Below are positions 10,953 through 21,900 of a DNA stretch of 64,000 nucleotides, piece by piece; the stretch's first letter is position 1; each line of letters starts with the position of its first letter. The position numbers were made by a program, and so were the translations under genes. The stretch comes from Arachnopeziza araneosa (lineage: Eukaryota; Ascomycota; Leotiomycetes; Helotiales; Arachnopezizaceae), in contig QYAI01000007.1 of assembly GCA_003988855.1 (NCBI GenBank), forward strand, positions 62,001 through 126,000, given 5' to 3'. The notes beneath the pieces are model-generated. The model was not told where the DNA came from and made no database searches. It was given only the letters and a program-made list of their open reading frames with translations.

Positions 10953-12017
10953 ATGGCGCCTAAAGGAAAAGCTAAGGCGCATACCTTTAAATCTAATTCT
11001 ACTGTTTCCAAACCATCCACTCCTTCTGAAGGCCCGCCTGCACCATTCAAAGCAGCTCCCGCCAACCTCGAGCCCTTTCTCTCCAAATTAGACAGAAGCC
11101 ATGTCTACGTCACACATATCGACTTCCATCCTAAAGACTTCAAGCGTAAAATATTTTTTGTGCCTGTCCTCATGAACCTCGCCATCCTTGGGCTATTAGC
11201 CTGGAGGATACGGGCCATCCATGATTTTTATCTCAAGATATGCTTCTCCCTGATGGGCAAACATAACGAGATGACAATTGATACGGCAACAACACCATTC
11301 GATGAACTACTCCGAGAGATTGTCAGACGAGCAATGGTATTTATAATTGATCTGTTGATTTATGTATTTGTATGGCCATGGCCGAGAGATTTCTTTGCTG
11401 GTAGAAGAATCGGGAATCCCGTTGCTTGGAGATTCAAGGTCGGATTTAGAGAGAAAGAGATCATTGTCCGGCGAAGCAGAAAGTGGGATCTCACCATTGG
11501 AAATGTGGTGGAAAAGTCCTCTGGACAAGCAAAATTGTTCGAGGTGATTAGGAAGGCAGTGGATCCAATATGGATGAACGAGAAGACCGGCTACCTAATG
11601 CTGAATAATGAGTGGGATTTGGATTGGAAGTCAATCATCATCGCTACGAAGATGGTGGACAAGAATGTCTTGAAATTGGATGATTTTCGGACCACGATCT
11701 TGATGCACAATCCAGAGTTTGGCTGGATCATTATTGATACAGGAGATGCCAGTGGCAGCGCACAGGAGGAGGAGGGCAGGAGGAAAATAGTCGCATTCAA
11801 GGATGAGTTGACCGCTCTTGGAAAAGAGAACCTCTTCTTTCGTTGGATCGAGCTGGTACAGTTCGAGTCTTCTCAGCCTGGCGGGTTTGGACCCGAACAA
11901 CAGCAGAAAACGATGCTGAAAGCAAGAGAGATGTTTGAGGCTCAAGGGGTGGACTTTGATAAATTTTGGAATAAAGTTGGAGGCATGCAAGGAATGCCAG
12001 GGATGGACCAACTATAA
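10953..12017 (+). CDS. Conserved two-span membrane protein of unknown function
   Basis: Single exon, 354 residues. The N-terminus is Lys/Ser/Pro-rich and soluble. Two hydrophobic segments follow, at about residues 69-84 (FVPVLMNLAILGLLAW) and 127-141 (RAMVFIIDLLIYVFVW), then a soluble, well-structured C-terminal domain of some 200 residues (VGFREKEIIVRRSRKWD, EWDLDWKSIIIATKMVD) and a Gly/Met-rich tail. No catalytic motif is visible. The ordered composition and steady codon use say it is a real gene. Because it shares a promoter with IF2m, a mitochondrial or ER membrane role is possible, but that is speculation. Confidence 0.8.
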   Translation: MAPKGKAKAHTFKSNSTVSKPSTPSEGPPAPFKAAPANLEPFLSKLDRSHVYVTHIDFHPKDFKRKIFFVPVLMNLAILGLLAWRIRAIHDFYLKICFSLMGKHNEMTIDTATTPFDELLREIVRRAMVFIIDLLIYVFVWPWPRDFFAGRRIGNPVAWRFKVGFREKEIIVRRSRKWDLTIGNVVEKSSGQAKLFEVIRKAVDPIWMNEKTGYLMLNNEWDLDWKSIIIATKMVDKNVLKLDDFRTTILMHNPEFGWIIIDTGDASGSAQEEEGRRKIVAFKDELTALGKENLFFRWIELVQFESSQPGGFGPEQQQKTMLKAREMFEAQGVDFDKFWNKVGGMQGMPGMDQL

Positions 12018-12473
12018 TGAAAATTATCTGGTAATGAAGCAACGCCTCCTCATGAATACCAGGCTTCATTTTCTAGACACTTTTGTTGACACTGAGAGCT
12101 TGCCACCTCCCCTTTCTCATTTCACGATTTGAGCATGCAAGCAAGACTTATCCCCTTCCATTCTGAACCCGCTCCCTCTATTGGATCCTTAAAAGTCTAC
12201 AAAAGTTTGCAATTGCTTCTCGAACCAGATATGAGGCATTCGAGAAAAAGCCAAACGCTATACTTAAGGATGTGGACTCCATCTCAATGCGGTTATAGGG
12301 CTCAAGGTTGGGTAATTAAATAAGCGTTTTTGTACTTTAACAAATAATCAAGGAAGCAACCCGGCGTCGAAGATTGGTTGTTCTGGAGCCTACGGGCCTT
12401 CTTTTTTGCGTTTTTAACCTAATAAAAAAATATCGCAAAAAAAAATTTCCACAATTTTTTGTAAGACTTTATT
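12018..12473. other. Intergenic, AT-rich with homopolymer runs
   Basis: 3' flank of the membrane-protein gene. Around 12415-12465 it has several A and T runs of 7-9 nt. A stretch near 12385-12405 (minus strand) reads AAGAAGGCCCGTAGGCTCCA and recurs with one change near 54912-54931. No gene seen. Confidence 0.4.
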
Positions 12474-12767
12474 TCAATTCTGGTGATAGAACGCTGTTGC
12501 AAAGGCGGCGACTTTGGTACCGGGTTTGAAAAACTCCTCGGAAACGGAAGAGCTTGCTGGAATGATAGTACCTGCTATGTCGGAGCCTAGTACAGCGGGG
12601 TAGTTTACAACGAAGCTGCTAGTCTAGCGTATAAAGTAGTCGACGAGATTTAGAGCAATAGATTTGGCTTTAATGAGAATCTTGTTAGGACCGGGGGTTG
12701 GAGTAGGACGTGAAGTGATTTTAAGACGAGCTCCTTTGGATAAAAGAATAGCTGCTGAGTAAGACAT
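12474..12767 (-). pseudogene. Truncated zinc-type alcohol dehydrogenase / quinone-oxidoreductase relic
   Basis: Reading the minus strand from an ATG at 12767 gives about 95 codons matching the N-terminal GroES-like half of medium-chain (zinc-type) reductases: KGARLKITSRPTPTPGPNK, then ALNLVDYF, then YPAVLGSDIAGTI and KPGTKVAAFATAF. Normal members run to about 340 residues. The frame is broken by TAG at 12626-12624, exactly where the family has a residue between the DYF helix and the YPAVLGSD motif. It ends at TGA (12476) after FYHQN, where the family normally goes on with a GAPDYGAFQ-type segment. Beyond that lie A/T runs and no further homology. This is a dead 5' fragment, not a functional gene. 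Confidence 0.75.
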
Positions 12768-13773
12768 ATTGGAATCGGATTGCTGACAATGAGATCAAGG
12801 AAGCGGCTATAATGGCTATTGTCTAGTATAAATCAAGCGGTGTAGACTGTAAGCATCTGCAAGTAAGGTTCACGGTCACAACCCGACCTTATATGAAGTT
12901 TGAGCGCGGAACATTTACTTATCGACCTACTTTGTACAGAACGATTTGTCAATAGCACATGAATCGGCGATTCTTAGAGATAGAGGCCATTGCCCGCAAC
13001 AAATCGTTGATGATTGACTCTCTCCGCGCTTTTAATTGCCGGTGTTGGCGTGAGATAAAATGTAGCGGGCAATGAGAACTGTTTGTCCCGTGATGAACAC
13101 AAAAAGTATATTCCTCTCGTGTCGCTGTCTTTACCAATCTTGATATGAAGTCGCATCTTTCGAGATAGAAGATCGTTTTCCTGTGATGAGTTCTTGAAGT
13201 TGGTCTCTCGAACTATTTACACAGTCGATATTTACTCAGAAGTATAAATTCTAACGCGGAAGACTAACAGACTGTACGTTTTTTGGTAGAGAAAAGAATA
13301 CTGCTCGTTCCCATGTTTGGGACTATACTGAAAACTTGGATCAAGATTTAGGAAACTTGCTCAATTGAATCAAGGAATATATTGATCGCACTCTTGCATG
13401 ACGTTAAGCGCCAAAACTTTACAGTATAATCAATGCAATTTAAAAAAACCGACAGACAGAACTTGCTGAATAATCTACCAGCGTTACCGCATACCCACGG
13501 CTCCACCTAACGCAGTCCATTAAGTACTTCATATCCTAGCAGCGCGATTGCAGAAATGAAACCAAAATATTGACAGCCCACTTGACTAGACATAACTACT
13601 TCACCAAAATAAGGGCAAAAACACTCGTATTACTTACCTACTGACAACAATGTCAGTCAAACGTATTTCGCAATTGACGTTTGCAGTGTCGTAGCCAGAG
13701 TACCATATCTCAAAGGCTATGGTCTAGAGCACTGCCGATCGCCAGTTGTTATGCCAAATCCAAATCAGCTGCA
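12768..13773. other. Intergenic, 1 kb
   Basis: Old upstream flank of the reductase relic and 3' flank of the DUF6590 gene. No open frame, repeat or RNA recognised. Confidence 0.5.
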
Positions 13774-15271
13774 TCACGATCCATCAAGGGTGTTCATATT
13801 TTCCCAGGTACTGTTGAAAGCAGCCATGCACTTTCTCACCGAACTTTCTGAAAGTTCTCCCACGAAGTGGACCTTAACATTATGCTCAACGGTGTAGATT
13901 TTTGCATAATTTATCCGTGATTCCTCGTCAAGTTTGTCGCGTAGACTTCTCGACACTACTTGAATAGGATCGTGATAGAGTTTGGGTTCGTCTGGCAGTT
14001 CTATTGGTGGTCTATCCCCTGTGTAAACAATTGCATGATCGGAAGGATTGACTCCGGATTTTGCTGTCCCTTTGTGTCCATATGTGAGGATAGGACTGGA
14101 GAGATTAATAAGAGCCCTGATCCAGATGATATACAGGAGACATACATGCAGCATGAAGAGCCCCCTCTCTTTGGAGTAGCTACTATTATGAAGCGCCGGA
14201 TTGAATGGTAGACCTTCTGACCGTATTTACCTTCCCCCGTAGAACCAGTTGTAAAAGCAGTGACATTTGTGACAGTTGACCTAGTATCGCCTTCTGGTTC
14301 AGACCAGAGTATCTTGAATACCTGCGAGACGTTAGCCCACGCAGCATTCATGTGAAAGAAGAAAGAAAATACATGGCCGGGTTTGAAATATTTTGATCTT
14401 TGCACTTTAAACCCTATGTGTATGTTAGGACTCAAAAATCATAAGTAAATCCGAAAAAACATACTTGGATCGAGTTGTTCAGCATCCCCTGGCGTCCCAA
14501 CAATAAGTCTCCCAGTGTTGGGCGGGATTTGCAAAGACTTGCTGCTTCCGATCCCAGCATCAGGCAGCTCTTGAGTTTTCGAATACGTCAGTGCTCAACA
14601 GAAGTGATAAAACGACGAGGAACGTACCTGAACTAGCACCAGTAGTCATTCTATATGTTAGACTGCTTCCACCTGCTGGAGATATTGGGCTGACGATTCG
14701 CTTCTTGAACATCGGGACCAATGTCTCGGAGGAGTCTTGATTTGTCTCTGATATTTTATCTGAGAGCGTCAGTGGCCAAAGTAGATTCAAGATGAGTAGA
14801 TTACCCTGAGGAGCTTTGAGTCTATTTGAATTCCAGTACTCCATAGAACTCTTGACCGGTGCTGATGACGAGACGTGGGGATTGGTGGAAGAAAAGGAAG
14901 CAGCCGATTCACCGGAGGCCGTGTATGTCTGCTTTGGTTCATATTTATAGATGTCATGGTCATAATATGTTGTATTTGTGTTTGCAGAAGTTGTCGCGAG
15001 ATATGAGTTGGTCGTGGCGGTGCTTGTCCCTATCTCGCTTCGGGGGACGCCCGGTGTGGCTTGAGCCGGTGCGTATTCATAGTCATATCCTCCCTTGACT
15101 GTGCATGTCAGTCTTAATGTGAAAGGATTAGAGCTCATTTGTTTACTTACCATTGCGGTTTGGTTGAGTTCGGTAATATTGCTGAGTGGCAGAGTCCCAG
15201 ACCCAATCGGACCACGCATTGGCAGGATAATGGCCATCGGAGGCTTTGCCTTTTCCTTTGGCCCACGACAT
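13774..15271 (-). CDS. DUF6590 domain protein
   Basis: Seven exons, 15271-15151, 15098-14805, 14759-14628, 14569-14465, 14413-14373, 14321-14146 and 14095-13774, give 396 residues. Phases agree at every junction and most introns have a CTGAC or CTAAC branch. The N-terminus has an aromatic motif, WSDWVWDSATQQYYR, seen in many fungal proteins of this type. A Thr/Ser/Tyr-rich disordered region follows. The C-terminal DUF6590 domain spans about residues 220-380: FKPGHVFKILWSEP, a strand RRFIIVATPKRG, then CCIPILTYGHKGTAKSG, SDHAIVYTG and a terminal YTVEHNVKVHFVG. The domain is common in Pezizomycotina; its function is unknown. The second intron (45 nt) preserves the frame. The motif recurs in the gene at 63478. 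Confidence 0.85.
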
Positions 15272-15802
15272 GATGTTCAGGCAAGCGCTCGGCCGGTCAT
15301 CATCAAGCCTACGGTCCGCTCCCGAGCAAGCGGTGAGGGCCTGGGAAAACAGCGTATCACGCCCAGCTCAAATAGACATTTGCGTTGGAGCCGCATCAGG
15401 ATCAACACGGATTTGAGTCGAATGGGGATCCTCCTGCACCATCCCCGAGCATGCACATGCAGTCGGATGGGATCATGATACAAGTATTTCCCACCCCCAC
15501 ACTGTGCGCTTGCTGGCTGATTACCAAGGGCTTCCGTTATCCCCGTTGTACAACATCACACCCAGGGGATCGTTATCGCAACCTGCCCTCAGAATATACA
15601 CAACGCCGCTCTGCTCAGGAGACGCGTGGGGGAGATAATATCGTGGCGCTATCCTGCAAGGCTATGACCGCCAACCGATTCTAAGGCGAACAAGCGATGC
15701 TCCTCCAAACAGATCTCTTATTTGGTGTCAGCTTCCTCCTTCCAGCAGAGATGGATTCCAAGGACTCTTGGACCGCGCCTTCTTCAACAACAGCATGCTT
15801 CC
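15272..15802. promoter_or_regulatory. Divergent intergenic region, DUF6590 gene / coiled-coil gene
   Basis: 531 nt between two genes transcribed away from each other. The right end (after about 15690) is open in the coiled-coil gene's frame, so part of it may be 5' leader or an unrecognised first exon. No specific site identified. Confidence 0.45.
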
Positions 15803-17908
15803 ATGGCAAACCTTTCGCGGAGTGTCGGTGGTTTCTCCCAGGCGAGGATTCGACCTGCCTCAGCATTCGATACAATGTTTGCGAAGAGCTGGGATCCGGG
15901 GTGGAACGAAGGGATGAAGGCGAAGAAAGCAAGGTGCAAGTCGGACAACGGCATTCAACTGCAGAATCACGGTGACTGTTTACCTGGAGCCAAACCAACC
16001 GACTTCGAGCCCAGAGCTCCCTCCTTTGCGAACAGCATCCCGTGTCACCTCGGCCCGAAGACCATCACATCCGAGTCTTCTTCAGACTCGCATGAAACTC
16101 AAGTGGTGGCACCTCTCGTCCCTATCTCTGATGAGCAGTCTGACCTAGACGACGCTGGCAACCCCTCCGTACAAGGAGATCGCTCAAGATCGCCGCGCTC
16201 CCGATTTCGAAATGCGCAATCGCATCCCCTTCAACTACCATTACAGATACATTTAAGTCCAATGGAAAGATACCTGGTGGAAGGAGCGGGTCAGAACATA
16301 GTCGAAGACCATGTTGCATTATCTGAACAAGAATGGAAGCGCCTCAAGATTCTACGGATTCGAGCGATTAAATTACGGTCCCAGCTTCGGTCCAAACGCA
16401 GAGAGCTGCAGGCGCGGCAGTTCTCGAAGAGCATTGCTGATGACAATTTTATGAAGCTTATCCGGGACAGTTACGTTGTCCCCAATGTCTTCATAGGCGG
16501 ACCTCTAGGTGCACAGTATGAGAAGATGCAGGCAGCGCGGGATGAGTATGGGCCCCTTGAATATGATTATAACATCATGGAAGAAGCACTGGATGACATT
16601 GATTTTGAGATGGCGAAATATGAAGCAAGATTAATCTCGACTGCAGCGGTTGAAGGCGTTGGCAATCTAACACAACCTGAAATACCTGACATAACAGAGA
16701 ACTCACTGTTAGGAATTTCGCCCACTTCGGTCAAGGAAAGTCATCCATTGAGGGACAGTTACTTCTCTCGTCTTGGCGACCATGACCTGTTAATTGAGAA
16801 GCACCAAAATTTGGAACAAGAATACGAGAGGATACAATACAAGATATCGCGTGCTGCTCTCGGACTAGACCTTGAACTACAAGAATACGAGCACACATTT
16901 TTAGAAGACTTTCCCTCTCGCAAGGAGAAATTGGATTTGGATATTTTAGCAGTGGAGAAGGATATTAAGAGGATCAGAGAAGAGGCTGAGGCGAAAGCAG
17001 TTGATCTGACAGAAAGTGTTAGCGAGGATGGAAGCTCTTCCCATTCCGATGATAGTCTCTCAGAACACACTCAGGATCAAGGGAGCACAAATGGTCTCAA
17101 TACTGACACCAATTTATGTGGTTTCGAGGAAGAAAGAGGAAACGCACCCCTTGCTGATACCATTCCAGACGATCTTGACAGAGGACAGTCGCATTCGGAG
17201 CCGTCATCCAAAAAGCCGACAGTGACTGATTGGGTCATATCCCCTGCTCCAGAAGTACGCCCCGAGCTTGTAGCTAATGAAGCAACAGAAATTGGTGATA
17301 CCAGACCTCCTACCCCAGAAGGACATCTCGAAGTGGACCAAACTATGAATCCAGGCCCAATATCTAGTTCGAAATCCGACTGTGATGACGACATTCTGGA
17401 AAATGTAGGATCTGGAGGAACTCAATGGACATTTCATATTCTTATCCCACCACTCGATGAAGACCAGCCCACTATCCACAACTTGCTCACAACCTACGAT
17501 GAAGGAAACAAGGGAAATCGAATCAACCGCTGGATGTTACACCAACTACGAATCTCGCAACTTGAGGTCGGGCTTCTGTCTCGGGTATTCTTTCAATTTT
17601 TGAACATTTATAGCTGGCAGCAGTTCTCCATGACTATGGTAGAATGGCAAGATGAGGTACTACTGTACTGGGAAAAAGACGATGCAAACAAAGCCGCTGC
17701 AGACTTCAATCCTGTTCCGACTGAAACGCTAATAGTTTCAACAGCGCCCTCTGCTCAGCACTCAAAAAAAGCAAAAGATACCATCGCGCTCCCTCAGCAT
17801 CTGAAACAACACAACGATGAATTGGAACAGCGAAGCAAGAGTGCTCCAGCCTCTCTGCTTGTTCTCGACATGAATGGATCGAAGATGGTGAGCATGATAA
17901 GGCCCTAG
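15803..17908 (+). CDS. Large coiled-coil protein of unknown function
   Basis: One open frame of 701 residues from the ATG at 15803; the frame is open further upstream but without an ATG, so an extra 5' exon is possible. The N-terminal 150 residues are disordered. The middle part is long helical coiled coil: EQEWKRLKILRIRAIKLRSQ, then an ordered block with KLIRDSYVVPNVFIGGPLGA, a second helical run (NLEQEYERIQYKISRAAL) and a third around KDIKRIREEAEAKAV. An acidic Ser-rich linker precedes a C-terminal globular part (TQWTFHILIPPLDED to WQDEVLLYWEKDD). No enzyme motif. Length and even composition support a real gene; I do not recognise the family. Confidence 0.75.
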   Translation: MANLSRSVGGFSQARIRPASAFDTMFAKSWDPGWNEGMKAKKARCKSDNGIQLQNHGDCLPGAKPTDFEPRAPSFANSIPCHLGPKTITSESSSDSHETQVVAPLVPISDEQSDLDDAGNPSVQGDRSRSPRSRFRNAQSHPLQLPLQIHLSPMERYLVEGAGQNIVEDHVALSEQEWKRLKILRIRAIKLRSQLRSKRRELQARQFSKSIADDNFMKLIRDSYVVPNVFIGGPLGAQYEKMQAARDEYGPLEYDYNIMEEALDDIDFEMAKYEARLISTAAVEGVGNLTQPEIPDITENSLLGISPTSVKESHPLRDSYFSRLGDHDLLIEKHQNLEQEYERIQYKISRAALGLDLELQEYEHTFLEDFPSRKEKLDLDILAVEKDIKRIREEAEAKAVDLTESVSEDGSSSHSDDSLSEHTQDQGSTNGLNTDTNLCGFEEERGNAPLADTIPDDLDRGQSHSEPSSKKPTVTDWVISPAPEVRPELVANEATEIGDTRPPTPEGHLEVDQTMNPGPISSSKSDCDDDILENVGSGGTQWTFHILIPPLDEDQPTIHNLLTTYDEGNKGNRINRWMLHQLRISQLEVGLLSRVFFQFLNIYSWQQFSMTMVEWQDEVLLYWEKDDANKAAADFNPVPTETLIVSTAPSAQHSKKAKDTIALPQHLKQHNDELEQRSKSAPASLLVLDMNGSKMVSMIRP

Positions 17909-18954
17909 ACCCTGAAATAATAGGATAGCAATCAATACTGTACATGTATAATAGATAGACTTGCAAGAATAGAAACTCCTAGATATCGTGCCACAATCCT
18001 AACACATCCTCATTGATATCACAGGCAGCTGCTATAAAACAAGGCGCTCATGATAAGGTCTACTAATCCCATTGGAAGGATAAAGCTCAAGGCTGTACTG
18101 TAGCTCCTTGAAGAAGCATCGAAAGCGGCAAAGGTTCCTGTTGGTGAACAAAAGCAGCACGGGGCTTGGTTGCACCTTTCATTCGCGTCTTATCTTGCTT
18201 GATAAACAATGGCACACCACATACGAGGCTGGCAGCTGCTCTCGATCAAATTCGCGCGGATCCCGCATGGCGAACGCCGGTCGGCTGGCCTTTCGCGTCT
18301 CCCGACTCTCGCACCGTCTCAGCCACCTCCTGTCGTGGCACCCACACCGGCGAGATCTTCCTGGGGGTTGAGGCTCTGCCAAAGAAAGCGAGCTCGCCCG
18401 CCCACCGGGGGCCGAAGGTCTCCCAATCATGGGTGGGATATCGTACGAGGAATAGATGGCATCTCCGTTTCTGTATTGCTGCCTTGATTGAGCGCCTCAT
18501 CCGATGCCTTGCAGGAGCTGAATGTCGTGAGGAGTCACCGAACTTTGTCATCGCTTGGGACAGATCTAGCTTCGGTTAGGATAGGGGGGGGTCCAAGTTG
18601 AGATGAACAGCCCAAGCGCAGACAGCTTACTGAAGTCACTGGGACTCATATCTGGTTGATGTAAGAATACTAGGATTGGAGATTATCTATATATTGGATA
18701 GAGTAATACACCACGTGAATGCAACCCACTAACCGACCAATGCATCTGCACACTTATGTATGACCTTTGTGACTTTTCCGTACCAGCGAATGCCCTACCA
18801 TAACACGCCATGCGATCCAGACCCATCCATTCTTATAATAGCAAAACACCAGTAATGTAAAGTGCCACCCAAAAATTATTAACGCAGTCTGTAACCAAAC
18901 CATGAAAGACAGAAATACAAAACCGCAAGAAAAGAAAAAACTGGAAGTGGGATC
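17909..18954. other. Intergenic between convergent genes
   Basis: About 1 kb between the stops of the coiled-coil gene and the NLR-like gene. The GC-rich middle (18230-18560) has overlapping open frames on both strands, which I read as compositional. No gene recognised. Confidence 0.45.
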
Positions 18955-21900
18955 TTACTTCCCATTGGGCAACTGAACACCGAGACCTAATCCGACATTT
19001 GTACGTGGATTCTCTGTTCGGGGATTCTGATCCACTACTGCAGGAGATACCGCTCTCTTTCTCCTCTCAGCTTCGCGCTCTTTATCAGCCCAGCTCCTGA
19101 GCATTTCCGCACGTTCCCTGGCAACCTCATAATCGATTGGTTCATAATCACCAAACGCAATCAGCTTCCCAGGACCTATTTTCACGCCTCCACTTGAGCT
19201 TCTTTCCATTTTAGTATCAGAAGCGACATGATTCAGCTCTGGAGTCTGAGCTGATGTGAAGGAAAGGGGCGTGTTCTGCGGTGGAAGCGGAGATGTATAT
19301 GACTGATTGGTGTTGAAGGACTGAGGAGAATGATATGGTACAACAGGAGAGCCATACGAGGACGGAGTGTTTTGTGACGCAGGAGAGGTAAGTGGATAAT
19401 TGAGGAAGGGAGATGGTAAGGTAGATGTTGCTCTAGAATTTGGCAGTGTCGTAGAGTTGCTAAGACTGAACATAGAGTTTGCAGGGACGGAAGGCAGATT
19501 GAAGGAGTTTGATGGCGAGAAGGAAGGCGCATTGGGATTGAATTTGCGTTGGGCTTGGGGTTTTGATGGAGGATTGCTGTGAGGATTAGCAACCAGATAT
19601 TTAATCAGAAAGGGAAAACTCACTTTTCTTTGAGTGATAAATTGGGAACATTCCAATCATCCAATCTCTCGATCAAAGCTGCTCTTGCGTATTCTAGTTG
19701 TGGGCTTTTCTTCACTTGTCCAATTCCAGCTGCACTCTCCCTCTTTAAAAGCTCCAAATCAACATTTCTTTCCCGCAACAGATTTCTCTCTTTCATCCGC
19801 TCATAAACTTGATAGCTTGTCGGGGCAATTTTGGGACTAAACATTGGTAATTTAGGCTCTGGTTCTGTTTCAGCAACACTAGGTCGTCGTTTGCCTTCAC
19901 CTGGACCTGTCGCAGGTGTCGATTGAAGAGAATTGTTTGATTGTCCAGAATTGTCACGAGATATGGGTTGGGACGAATATCCACCAAACGGACTTGCAAG
20001 ATTCGACAGCTCTGGATGTCCAGGATAGTATGGGGCTGCGTCGGAAGCCTCACGCTGAAGAGCAATATTGGGAGAGGACAGAGACAAGAACGGAGGATTG
20101 GCGTCTTCGCTCAAATTTGACCGAGACACGTACAAAGATGCTGGCATCGAGTCTGATAGCTTCGGCCGAAACGAGCCTGGAGTCGGTCCATCATACGATT
20201 CAATGGGTGGCAGACCTTCTTTACGAGGATATTCGTTAGATCTATCAGGTTCGAGAGCGAGATTCTCTTGACTGAATTTGCCAGGCATCTCGAAGAAAGG
20301 ATTTTCTAATCTTGTGCGGCTGTCGGGGGATGCAGGATATGGCGGTATCAGAGTATACGGTGATTGCGGTGAAGTTGGTCGCAGAAGGCCTTCGACAGGA
20401 AGCTTTTGCAGCGCCTCCATTGCTGAGCTTCGAGATCGATCAATAGTAGAGATACTGTCAGTTGAACTTTGAGGTTCCACATATCCAGATGATGAGTCTC
20501 TGACTGACCCTGCCACAGCTGCAGCGTACGATGGAACTCCGCTGATCATTCGACGTCCGATTCTTCCTCGTGATAAAGAGCGTTTATCTTGTATCATTCC
20601 TCCACCTCTTGCTGGAGGAGGGCTAGTCTTGCTAATATGAGCCAGGGCGGCCACTGCATTGGATTGGCTTGATACCCTACCCCTCGATGATTCCCGAGGT
20701 GGGCTATTACCAATCACACCGTGAATAATATCCTTATTCAAACGAGGGTCGTCGGCTCGAAGTGATCGATACGCTCCAGCACTATCGCTGTATCTTGAAT
20801 TCTCGAGGTTTTTGACTGTACGATGGAGTGGAAGTTCATCAATCCGCGACTTTGGTTTTCGGTACTTAACCTCTTCCCATGAACCATTACGACCGTGAGC
20901 CTCTGCTTTTATGGTTCGCTGGCTGAGTTGGGCAGTCATGGCAACAGAACCATCTCCTTCCCGGTCGCTCTCATATCCTGGGTCTTCTTCAACCGGCAGG
21001 GGGAAATGGATCTTCCAGGTAGCTTCCATCCTTTTGATATAGTCTTTATCAGGTATGCTAGATGGCGACTCATGTTGTCCTTTTTCATGTTCAACTCCCC
21101 AAGTGGAGACGCGGGTATCAACCTCATATTGACCAGGGGTGTCCGAAGGCGCATCTGAAGAGCTACTTGATCGATCAAATATCGAGGTTAAAACGATGTC
21201 TGATCTCCCGCCTGCCAGTATCTGGGTCGATTCAGGAGTTCTCCGATCAATCTCGGATGTGATTGCCCTCAGATGTTCCTCCAACAGCTCCCTTGCGTCT
21301 TGAAGAATCTCCAATTCTTCATGATGCAGATGTTTCGAGGTAAATTTGGTTAAATGGTCACGGAGTTTGTTACCATGAATCTCATAAAGGCGGTAATCTT
21401 CTACAAGACCTGCATTAGTCTTGCGGGTGATCCTCTCGTTGGCTCTCTCATACGAGTAGCAGAAGACTCTGACTGCACGATCAAGCCAAATGGGAACAAG
21501 CTTCTGCTCAGCGAGAGTATCCACAAAGAAGCCTTGCACTACGCTATGTAGTCTGATAACGTCAACGTTATCAGCAAGCATATCATGACTGCGCTTAGAG
21601 CTTTGAGAAGAGCTGATGCCTAAGTCCTGCTCGTTGCGGTCGATGAGAGCAAATGTATTTAAGATCTTGAAAGTGTTGTTGAGAGAGCGTCCAGTGACAG
21701 GTTCGCTTGCTTTGACTGGAACCTCAAGAGCTTTAAGGCCCAATGAAATCATTTCCACAGGGATATGTTGGCTGAAGAAGCACATCACATTTATTAGATT
21801 CAGCGCTTCATCGGCATCGATAGCCTTCAACTGCTCAACGACTGCTGTGTAGGAGTCTAGTCCACGTAGTCGAGGCTGTGAGGCATAGGTTCTTGCAAAT

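Noticed and set aside
18166..18579. Overlapping open frames on both strands between the coiled-coil gene and the NLR-like gene
   Set aside because: They lie in a GC-rich patch where stops are rare; neither has a domain.
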